From contig NZ_CP038018.1 in the NCBI RefSeq assembly GCF_008805035.1, positions 1,612,001 to 1,676,000 of the forward strand: a stretch of DNA of 64,000 nucleotides. The letters run 5' to 3'. Origin of the DNA: Eikenella exigua (GTDB lineage Bacteria; Pseudomonadota; Gammaproteobacteria; Burkholderiales; Neisseriaceae). Below the pieces are notes generated by a model that was given only the letters and a program-made list of their open reading frames with translations, had not been told where the DNA came from and did not search any database. A program made the translations under genes and the position numbers. Below are positions 57,557-64,000 of this stretch, piece by piece. Each line of letters opens with the position of its first letter. Within the stretch, counting starts at the first letter, position 1.

Positions 57557-57633
57557 TGGCTGGGGATGTAGGATTCGAACCTACGTATGTCGGATTCAGA
57601 ATCCGATGCCTTAACCAACTTGGCGAATCCCCA
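57557..57633 (-). tRNA. tRNA-Gln (anticodon CTG)
   Basis: 77 bases with encoded CCA and nearly identical to the neighbouring tRNA-Gln except in the anticodon arm (loop TTCTGAA). The two are 19 bases apart and probably arose by duplication. Confidence 0.93.
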
Positions 57634-57724
57634 GTACAATCCTGCTATTGCGGCAGGCGACTCAAGAAAGGGACGAATTATGCGTTTTTTTCGGTATATT
57701 GTCAAGCGTGCCTGATGTTTTTGT

Positions 57725-57825
57725 CATAGTGGATAAAATTGAGACAAAGCGGCGAGCCGCAGACAGCACAAGTAGTATGGCAAGGCGGGCCAACGCCGTA
57801 GCATTCTTTTTTTTAATCCACTATA
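57725..57825. repeat. Correia-repeat-like element (short form)
   Basis: About 101 bases bounded by ATAGTGGATAAAA and TTTTAATCCACTATA, the terminal inverted repeats of neisserial Correia elements. The interior (CGAGCCGCAGACAGCACA, GTAGTATGGCAAGGCGGGCC, AACGCCGTA) follows the Correia core from memory, with the internal stretch of the long form missing. The right end contains the ispE stop codon. Non-autonomous repeat; mobilising transposase not seen. Confidence 0.8.
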
Positions 57826-58678
57826 TTTTCAGGATGCCTTGCAAGGGATGCCTATCCAAACCGCGCACGCACCAGGCAGCCAGATTTTCAGGTAGCCTAC
57901 TATAGATATACTCGGTTTCGTCTTGCGTGGCGCAGGCGATAAACAGGCAGGTGCCGGAACCGGTTAACTGCGGCGTGCCGTAATCTTGCAGCAGGCGGAA
58001 TGCGGCGGCCACGGGCGGGTATTCGGCCAGCACCACGGCCTGCATATCGTTGCGGAAAGGTTGCAGTTGTGCGAAACCGGGCTGGGCACAGGGCGGGCTG
58101 TTGCGGGTGATATCGGGGTGGGCGAAGATTTTCGGCGTAGCCACATGCGCATCGGGGCGCACCACCACATACCATTGTTCCGGCACGGCCAGCGGGCTCA
58201 GGATTTCGCCGATGCCTTGCACAAAAGCGCTTTGGCCGAACAGGAAAAACGGCACGTCCGCACCCAGCTTCAGGCCGAGCGCCCGCAGCGTTTCGGGCGG
58301 CACGGCAGTGTACCACAAATGATTGAGGGCAAGCAGCACGGTAGCGGCATCCGAGCTGCCACCGCCCAGCCCGCCGCCGCTGGGAATATGTTTGTCCAGC
58401 CAGATTTCCACGCCGTTGGGGCTACCTGAAAACTGTTGCAACAGGCGGGCGGCGCGATGGCTCAAATCTTGTTCGGGCGGGATGCCGCCGGCGGGGTTGT
58501 GCAGGATGATTTGCCCGTCTTCGCGTGGCAGCAGCCATATTGTGTCGCATAGATCAATCAGGCAGAAGATGCTTTCGAGCAGATGGTAGCCATCGGCACG
58601 GCGGCCGATGATGCGCAGATCGAGATTGAGCTTGGCCGGGGCGGGAAAAGCAAGGGCGGCGGGGTGCGGCTGCATCAT
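57821..58678 (-). CDS. ispE: 4-diphosphocytidyl-2-C-methyl-D-erythritol kinase
   Basis: GHMP kinase of the MEP isoprenoid pathway, 285 residues. PAKLNLDLRIIGRRADGYH at the start, the ATP loop IPSGGGLGGGSSDAATVLLA and the C-terminal LTGSGTCLFIAC are present. The last residues (HPLQGILKI-stop) lead into a Correia-like repeat, and the TAG lies within its terminal repeat, so the C-terminus may differ from relatives. Two DUS are in frame (RLPEN near the C-terminus). Its start overlaps the lolB stop by 4 bases. Confidence 0.95.
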   Translation of the reverse strand: MMQPHPAALAFPAPAKLNLDLRIIGRRADGYHLLESIFCLIDLCDTIWLLPREDGQIILHNPAGGIPPEQDLSHRAARLLQQFSGSPNGVEIWLDKHIPSGGGLGGGSSDAATVLLALNHLWYTAVPPETLRALGLKLGADVPFFLFGQSAFVQGIGEILSPLAVPEQWYVVVRPDAHVATPKIFAHPDITRNSPPCAQPGFAQLQPFRNDMQAVVLAEYPPVAAAFRLLQDYGTPQLTGSGTCLFIACATQDETEYIYSRLPENLAAWCVRGLDRHPLQGILKI

Positions 58679-59268
58679 ACGGCCTGCTCGGCATCGGCGG
58701 CGCAGCTACCGGGGCGGCGCTCGGGCTGGCCGAAGCGGTCGAACACCAGGCGCAGGCTCAGGCCGGTGCGTTCCAGCAGCAGCATGCGCACTTGGCCGTC
58801 TTCGCCCAAATTGCGTTGGATTTTCCAGCCCATTTGCTGCAGGCGGCCGTCGGGCAGCACGCTGTAGGGCTCGCCGGGCACGCGCAGGCCGTTGGCCCAG
58901 CGGTCGATATAGGCCACGGGCAGGTCGTAGCCGAGCAGCTGGCGGCTGAGTTCGGCAGTGGTGGCGGCGCGGAAAACCTGGCCGTCGGACGCCACCGCCT
59001 GCACCCCGCCGCCGTCTTGGCACAACCGGCCCACACTGTTGCCCAGCGGGGTTTTCACTTCAAACAGCTGCACGGCGGCTGTGCGCAGCCAATCGAAATT
59101 GGCATAGCTGCCGCGTTCGTTTTCCTTCACGCCCATGCGGCCGGAGGCTTCGAATTCGGGCGTGGCGGCATCGTCGCGCCAGCTTTCGGCAGACATTTGC
59201 GTGCCAAGGCCGGTACAGGCGGCGAGCAGGAGGGCGGCAGAGATTGGGAGGAGGCGGTGTCGGATCAT
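58675..59268 (-). CDS. lolB: outer-membrane lipoprotein LolB
   Basis: 197 residues. Lipobox LLLAAC at about residue 18, then a LolB-like half-barrel (FEASGRMGVKENERGSYANF, LFEVKTPLGN, YDLPVAYIDRWANGLRVPG). LolB receives lipoproteins from LolA and inserts them in the outer membrane. The lolB-ispE overlap (ATGA) indicates translational coupling; the lolB-ispE-prs order is shared with E. coli. Confidence 0.92.
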   Translation of the reverse strand: MIRHRLLPISAALLLAACTGLGTQMSAESWRDDAATPEFEASGRMGVKENERGSYANFDWLRTAAVQLFEVKTPLGNSVGRLCQDGGGVQAVASDGQVFRAATTAELSRQLLGYDLPVAYIDRWANGLRVPGEPYSVLPDGRLQQMGWKIQRNLGEDGQVRMLLLERTGLSLRLVFDRFGQPERRPGSCAADAEQAV

Positions 59269-59320
59269 GGGCTTTCGTATTCTGAATGGATGGCAAGAGC
59301 GGCCGGATGGATATGAAAAT

Positions 59321-59738
59321 TTTCAGGTAGCCTCAAGCCGAGGAGAGGCTACCTGAAAATCGCCCGGCCAACGGAATGGCCGTTATCCCTATCTGGTAAC
59401 GGGCGGATTTTAGCACGACATCAGCAGCTTGGGCGGGCCGATTATCAACCCTGCCCCACGAAATCAGCTGCCGTCGGCAACGTTGCAGGCTACCTGAAAG
59501 CAAAGCATCAACGAAGCCGGAAATACGTTCGCCCTATTTTCAGGTAGCCTTAGCTATGGCGACAGGGCGGATATATAACGGATGGGAAAAAAGCAGACCG
59601 AGCGGCACAACACCGTTAATTCCCACATCATCAAACCCGCCTCTCCGGCATTTCAGGTAGCCCTAACCAAGCCCGCTCCATAATCGGCAGGCACACAAAA
59701 GGCTACCTGAAATCTGCAAACCATTTCAGGTAGCCTTC
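59321..59738. repeat. cluster of seven DUS
   Basis: The 524-base gap between lolB and lpdA holds seven DUS in about 420 bases: inverted pairs at about 59321-59359 and 59697-59738, and singles near 59487, 59538 and 59651. The last pair can terminate lpdA. No gene is seen. Confidence 0.8.
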
Positions 59739-59792
59739 ATCACATCCTGCCTGCCCTGTGCGCCATTTCGCACAAGGCAGGCGGCAGCGGGA

Positions 59793-61223
59793 TTAGCCGT
59801 GCAGGGCGCGCTTGTCGGCGGCCAGGGCGGCTTCGTGCACCACTTCCGACAGGGTCGGGTGGGCGTGGACGATGCGGGCGATGTCTTCGCTGCTGGCGCA
59901 GAATTCCATGCCCACCACGCCTTCGCTAATCAGCTCGCTCACCATCGGGCCGATCATGTGCACGCCCAAGATGCGGTCGGTTTTGGCATCGGCCAGGATT
60001 TTCACCGTGCCTTTGGCCTTGCCCAAGCCCAGGGCGCGACCGTTGGCGGCAAAGCCGGACGTGCCTTTTTTGTAGTCCACGCCTTCGGCTTTGAGCTGCT
60101 CTTCGGTTTTGCCCACCCAGGCGATTTCCGGGTCGGTGTAGATGACCCACGGGATGGTGTTGAAATCGAGGTGCGGTTTCTGCCCGGCGATGCGTTCGGC
60201 CACGGCCACGCCTTCGTCGCTGGCTTTGTGCGCCAGCATCGGGCCGCGCACCACGTCGCCGATGGCCCATACGTTGGGCAGGTTGGTGCGGCATTCGCCG
60301 TCCACCACGATAAAACCGCGCTCGTCTTTCTGCAGGCCGACCGCTTCGGCATTCAGGCCGTGGGTGTTGGGCACGCGGCCGATGGCCACGATGAGCTTAT
60401 CGAACTCGGCAGTTTGCGCTTCGCCTTTGGCGTTGTTGTATTCCACCACCACTTTGCTGCCGCTGGTGATTTTGTTCAGTTTCACGCCCAGCTGGATGTT
60501 CAAGCCTTGCTCGCGGGTGAAGTATTTGAACGCTTCTTTGGCAATCTGCTGGTCGGCGGCGCCAAGGAACACGGAGGAGGCTTCCAAAATGGTAACTTCC
60601 GCGCCCACGCGTTTCCACACCGAGCCCATTTCCAAACCGATGACGCCTGCGCCGATAACGCCGAGCTTGGCCGGCACTTGGGTCAGATTCAACGCGCCTT
60701 CGTTATCCAACACGTTTACGTTGTCGATGTCCACCAAGGGCAGCGCGCGCGGGGTGGAGCCGGTGGCCACGATGATGTGCTTACCTTCAACCGTGGTTTT
60801 TGCGCCTTTATCGTCCACTTCCAGCTGCCAGAAATCGCCGTTTTTACCCACGAAGGAGGCCGTGCCGAACAGGCTGGTTACTTTATTTTTCTGAAACAGG
60901 AACTTAATCCCGCCCGTGAGCTTGGTGACGATGGCGTCTTTGCGCTCGATCATCTTGGCGGCGTCAAACTGCACATTGCCCACAGTGATGCCGTGTTCGG
61001 CAAAGTCATGCTGCGCAGCATGGAAATGCTCGGACGATTGCAACAGAGCTTTGGAAGGGATGCAGCCCACGTTCAGGCAGGTGCCGCCCAAAGCAGGGGC
61101 GTCGCCGGCCTTATTCACGCCGGCATCGATACAGGCGGTTTTGAAACCCAGCTGTGCGGCGCGGATGGCGGCAACATAACCGCCGGGGCCGGCACCGATT
61201 ACCACTACGTCGAATTGAGACAT
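59793..61223 (-). CDS. lpdA: dihydrolipoyl dehydrogenase
   Basis: FAD flavoprotein (E3) of 2-oxoacid dehydrogenase complexes and glycine cleavage. 476 residues beginning directly with the FAD motif DVVVIGAGPGGYVAAIRAAQ, so it lacks the N-terminal lipoyl domain seen in some neisserial E3 proteins. The redox disulphide is in GGTCLNVGCIPSKALL, and the NAD motif GVIGAGVIGLEMGSV and C-terminal HAHPTLSEVVHEAAL are intact. AAAGGAG precedes the start at 61223. No E1/E2 genes are adjacent. Confidence 0.95.
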   Translation of the reverse strand: MSQFDVVVIGAGPGGYVAAIRAAQLGFKTACIDAGVNKAGDAPALGGTCLNVGCIPSKALLQSSEHFHAAQHDFAEHGITVGNVQFDAAKMIERKDAIVTKLTGGIKFLFQKNKVTSLFGTASFVGKNGDFWQLEVDDKGAKTTVEGKHIIVATGSTPRALPLVDIDNVNVLDNEGALNLTQVPAKLGVIGAGVIGLEMGSVWKRVGAEVTILEASSVFLGAADQQIAKEAFKYFTREQGLNIQLGVKLNKITSGSKVVVEYNNAKGEAQTAEFDKLIVAIGRVPNTHGLNAEAVGLQKDERGFIVVDGECRTNLPNVWAIGDVVRGPMLAHKASDEGVAVAERIAGQKPHLDFNTIPWVIYTDPEIAWVGKTEEQLKAEGVDYKKGTSGFAANGRALGLGKAKGTVKILADAKTDRILGVHMIGPMVSELISEGVVGMEFCASSEDIARIVHAHPTLSEVVHEAALAADKRALHG

Positions 61224-61328
61224 ATTGAAGCTCCTTTTGTGTGAAAAGCGGGGTGGAGAAAGAATCAGCCGCTTAGCATAGGAAAGCGTTGGCATCACTC
61301 TGCGTTAAGCGGCTGTAAGGTCATTGCG

Positions 61329-62198
61329 TTACTTAGGCTCGGAAGCAGACTGTCCGTCGCCTATCACAGTTTTGAGCTGCTCCATATATTCTTGCAGCTC
61401 AACCAAGGAAGATCGAATAGGTTCCCAATCTTCTTTGATGGCGTCCACGGAGGTGGGTTTGCCTTGTTTGTCCCAAGCGGAGAGAACGGGTTGCTCTGTC
61501 CCGTTGATGTTGACAATGGAGTGAAGCATGATGCCGCCGCCTGGATAATAGTGGTTTAAGATGAGACGTTGCTTGTCTGCAGCGGAACGCCCCCACACCA
61601 TCGGTTTGCCATCGTTATAGAAGAACACCACTTCGTCATCCGACTCAGACCCACTATCACGAACTTGGAGAACCTGGCGGCCGTTGCGGTACATACCGTA
61701 CCAGCCGTCAAGTTTGCCTTGGGTAAATTTGCCGGCGGCAAATACCGTGCCGTCCTCCTCTTTCCACACCACCAAGCTATCGTTCACATCGGTGGAGAAG
61801 TTTTTCGGATCGCCGTCTTTGGAGATGATGGCGGGCAGAATCTGCGGTTTACCGCTGTCTTGGTAGAAATCCTGCACCACTAGGCGGCCGTCGGGCATGG
61901 TGCCCAACACTTCACGGTAATAGCCGCCGACGCTGGGTTTATCGGTGGGTTTGGAATCTTTGTCGAAATAAATCACCTGCTTCTCAGCAGCAGGCTGATA
62001 ACCTTCCACGGCTTTGGCAGCCGCCGCTTCAAGTTCTGTTGCATCGGCAGGCAAGGCCATAGCAGGCGCCTGCTGGCCTTCGGCAGTGTTGGAAGCAGCC
62101 GGCAGTGCAAATGCTGCGTTGTTTTGGCTATTATTTTGATTGGGATTACAGGCGGCCAGCAACAGGGCCGCAGCCACAGTGGCGAAGTGTTTATTCAT
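61329..62198 (-). CDS. lipoprotein, paralogue of the next upstream gene
   Basis: 289 residues with lipobox LLLAAC. An Asn/Gln- and Ala-rich linker precedes a domain beginning VGGYYREVLGTMPDGRLVVQ, followed by DFYQDSGKPQILPAIISKDG and short Tyr/Gly-rich repeats (DGWYGMYRNGRQVLQV, VVFFYNDGKPM) that resemble MORN-like or toxin-antitoxin 'YwqK' type repeats. It is clearly related to the lipoprotein encoded at 62358-63119. Function unknown; probably periplasm-facing. Confidence 0.75.
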   Translation of the reverse strand: MNKHFATVAAALLLAACNPNQNNSQNNAAFALPAASNTAEGQQAPAMALPADATELEAAAAKAVEGYQPAAEKQVIYFDKDSKPTDKPSVGGYYREVLGTMPDGRLVVQDFYQDSGKPQILPAIISKDGDPKNFSTDVNDSLVVWKEEDGTVFAAGKFTQGKLDGWYGMYRNGRQVLQVRDSGSESDDEVVFFYNDGKPMVWGRSAADKQRLILNHYYPGGGIMLHSIVNINGTEQPVLSAWDKQGKPTSVDAIKEDWEPIRSSLVELQEYMEQLKTVIGDGQSASEPK

Positions 62199-62307
62199 AG
62201 ATTTCCCTATTGGAATTGGTGAGTATCTGCGCGATTGGCAGATTGATGCAATTCTATAGCCAAACTCATTATTTTTCCATACAGGATGCTACCCACACCG
62301 CCATAGC

Positions 62308-62340
62308 AAAAGGCTACCTGAAAACCTTCAGGTAGCCTTT
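62308..62340 (-). terminator. DUS-pair terminator between the two lipoprotein genes
   Basis: AAAGGCTACCTGAA and TTCAGGTAGCCTTT with a four-base loop, 17 bases beyond the stop of the upstream paralogue. Confidence 0.7.
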
Positions 62341-62357
62341 GATGGTTTATACCAGCT

Positions 62358-63119
62358 TTAGCGCAGGTGTTTGCTCATCAGATAATTCACGCGCTGGAGG
62401 CTCTCGCGCAGCTGAGTCTGCACCTCGTCTGCCGTAGCGCTGCTGCCGTCTTCTTTCCAGAATTCGGTTTTAACCGCATTCTCTTTGCCCACGCTCTGCA
62501 TCAGCTTGTTGCCGTTGGTGTAGTAGTAGGTGCGCACCAAACCGTTGTCGGTGTGGTTATCAATTAGCTCGAACATCGGTTTGCCGTTTTCGTAGAAGCC
62601 TTTTATTTCGAAGGGTGTATCTTTAACATCCGGCTCACCCGCAATGCTCAACACCAGCTGGCCATTTTCAGCATACATGCCGGCACGTTGCGATTTGCCG
62701 TCATGGATTTCGGCAAAATTAGTGAGGCGGCCTTCGGGGGTGTACCACACCACCAAGCCTTCAATCACTTCGGAGCTGGAGTTTTTCAGCTCGCTGTCTT
62801 TGCTGATGATAACGGGGTTAATCTGCTTGGTGTGGCTGTCTTGGTAGAAATCCTGCACCACGGCTTTGCCGTCGGCTGTGCGGCCGAGCAGCACGCGGTA
62901 ATAGCCGCCTTTCATCGGACGGTCGGCAGCGTCGCCGTCAGCATCGTAGTAGGCAATGATATTTTCTTGCGCTTCGCGTTGGCGCAGGGCGGCGGCAGCC
63001 TGCTCAGTGCGGGCGGAAAGCTGGTCGGCACGGGCGGGGAAGGCATCGCCGCTGCCGGTAGCGGCACAGGCACCGAGCAAGGCAGACAATACGGCGGCGG
63101 TGAGAATATTTTTCAGCAT
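62358..63119 (-). CDS. lipoprotein, paralogue of the downstream gene
   Basis: 253 residues with lipobox LLGAC. Shares with its neighbour the segment GGYYRVLLGRTADGKAVVQ, DFYQDSHTKQINPVIISKDS and the later Tyr/Gly repeats (AGMYAENGQLVLSI, IKGFYENGKPMFEL). The pair looks like a tandem duplication that has diverged at the N-terminus. Function unknown. Confidence 0.75.
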   Translation of the reverse strand: MLKNILTAAVLSALLGACAATGSGDAFPARADQLSARTEQAAAALRQREAQENIIAYYDADGDAADRPMKGGYYRVLLGRTADGKAVVQDFYQDSHTKQINPVIISKDSELKNSSSEVIEGLVVWYTPEGRLTNFAEIHDGKSQRAGMYAENGQLVLSIAGEPDVKDTPFEIKGFYENGKPMFELIDNHTDNGLVRTYYYTNGNKLMQSVGKENAVKTEFWKEDGSSATADEVQTQLRESLQRVNYLMSKHLR

Positions 63120-63302
63120 AATGGTTTGACTCCTAAAAATAACGCTGGGTGGCGTGCAGTCTACACCAAAAGGTGGACGGTGTGTTTACGGTGGAATATT
63201 GTGGTTTGTTTTATATAATTATTTTTAATCAGTTAAGATTAATTTCGTTGGAATTTCTGTTTTCAGGTAGCCTTTCATCCCTGCTTGAAGCTACCTGAAA
63301 CC

Positions 63303-64000
63303 TCACCTCCGCAGCGGCAGCTTGCGTCCCACCAGCCACACCAGGCCGAGCACCGGCAGGCCCAAGAGTGCGGTGAAGAGGAAGAATCCATCGTAGCCAA
63401 TTTGGTTCACGATACTGCCGGAGTAGCCGCCCAGCGTTTTGGGCAGGAGCGTCATCAGCGAGCTGAACAGGGCGTATTGAACGGCGGTAAATCGAATACT
63501 GGTGAGCGAGGAGAGGAAGGCCACAAACACGGCGCTGGCCAAACCGCCCGCCAGATTATCGAAGGCCACGGCCAAATAGAGGAAGGGCAGATTATGCCCC
63601 TGCCAAAACAGCAAGATAAACAGCAAATTGGTGGCCGAAGCCAGCACTGCGCCGAGCATCATCATTTTCATCACGGCAAACCGCTGCGCCAAGAGGCCGC
63701 CGAAGAAGCCGCCGGCAATCGACATCAGCACACCGAAGGTTTTCACTGCGCCGGCAATTTCATCTTTGCTGAAGCCCATATCGGCATAAAACACATTGGC
63801 AATCACCCCGGCCACAATATCCGAAATACGGTATAGCCCGATTAAGGCCAACAGCAGCGCGGCATGGCGACCGTAGCGCTGGAAAAAGTCGGCCAGCGGC
63901 AACACCCAGGTTTGCCGCACCACTTCGCCGCGCACCAGCCCCAGCAACACCAACAGCCGCCCCGTCAGCACCGCCGCCATCAGTGCTGCCGAAAGCCGCG
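63303..64000 (-). CDS. ampG: AmpG-like muropeptide permease (3' part)
   Basis: Major-facilitator membrane protein; the gene runs past the window edge, so its N-terminus is not seen. The visible 232 or so residues include AmpG-typical stretches: IGLYRISDIVAGVIANVFYA, DMGFSKDEIAGAVKTFG, AVAFDNLAGGLASAVFVAFL, SIRFTAVQYALFSSLMTLLP. AmpG imports anhydro-muropeptides for cell-wall recycling. A DUS pair (63262-63299) follows the stop. Confidence 0.88.
   Translation of the reverse strand, partial: RLSAALMAAVLTGRLLVLLGLVRGEVVRQTWVLPLADFFQRYGRHAALLLALIGLYRISDIVAGVIANVFYADMGFSKDEIAGAVKTFGVLMSIAGGFFGGLLAQRFAVMKMMMLGAVLASATNLLFILLFWQGHNLPFLYLAVAFDNLAGGLASAVFVAFLSSLTSIRFTAVQYALFSSLMTLLPKTLGGYSGSIVNQIGYDGFFLFTALLGLPVLGLVWLVGRKLPLRR

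Noticed and set aside
59799..61244. 481-codon plus-strand open frame opposite lpdA
   Set aside because: Antisense shadow of a well-conserved gene; composition rich in His, Gly and Ala with no recognisable motif.

Overview
The window comes from the chromosome of a member of the Neisseriaceae, most probably Eikenella (E. corrodens or a close relative). The main evidence is a 12-mer, AGGCTACCTGAA, present in roughly 65-70 near-perfect copies on both strands. From memory of the published DNA-uptake-sequence (DUS) dialects, this is the Eikenella type, distinct from the GCCGTCTGAA core of Neisseria. Protein sequences are Neisseria-like throughout. An ornithine decarboxylase/PotE pair and a broken hemB also fit E. 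corrodens, which is ornithine-decarboxylase positive and usually needs hemin for aerobic growth.

Layout. 1-13 kb: thyA; a homoserine kinase with an extra C-terminal domain; adhP; a frameshifted EamA transporter; pmbA; zwf; lysP; rpoH; lnt; coaD. 13-20 kb: the full F1Fo ATP synthase operon atpI-B-E-F-H-A-G-D-C on the minus strand, with parB and rsmE upstream. 22-31 kb: suhB, an ACP/MliC-like lipoprotein, apaH, ridA, trmA, ppk, then a run of small exported proteins and a GNAT enzyme. 31-37.5 kb: smc, an unknown two-TM protein, and an M23 peptidase followed by a bactofilin (a cell-shape pair). 37.7-43.4 kb: a complete rRNA operon on the minus strand (16S-tRNA-Ile-tRNA-Ala-23S-5S) with promoter, boxA sites and terminator; its 23S gene carries an intervening sequence in helix 45. 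43.5-44.8 kb: a degraded zone in which a hemB pseudogene abuts a truncated DUF4328 pseudogene. 44.9-54 kb: prfB, potE, speF, an aminopeptidase P and a POT peptide transporter. 54.5-59.3 kb: queH, rplY, prs, two tRNA-Gln genes, a Correia-like repeat, ispE and lolB. 59.8-64 kb: lpdA, two paralogous lipoproteins and the 3' part of ampG.

Most genes are core housekeeping. Themes that connect them are energy metabolism (ATP synthase, zwf, lpdA), amino-acid and peptide uptake and decarboxylation (lysP, potE/speF, dtpT, aminopeptidase P), envelope biogenesis (lnt, lolB, ispE, ampG, M23/bactofilin) and translation (rRNA, tRNA-Gln, prfB, rplY, queH, trmA, rsmE). Inverted DUS pairs serve as many of the intergenic hairpin terminators. 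The 7-kb atp operon and the rRNA region have no near-perfect DUS. No IS element, prophage or CRISPR array was seen. The most notable items are the hemB pseudogene, the 23S intervening sequence, the ThrB fusion, the Correia-like element that supplies the ispE stop codon, and the homopolymer frameshift in the EamA transporter.
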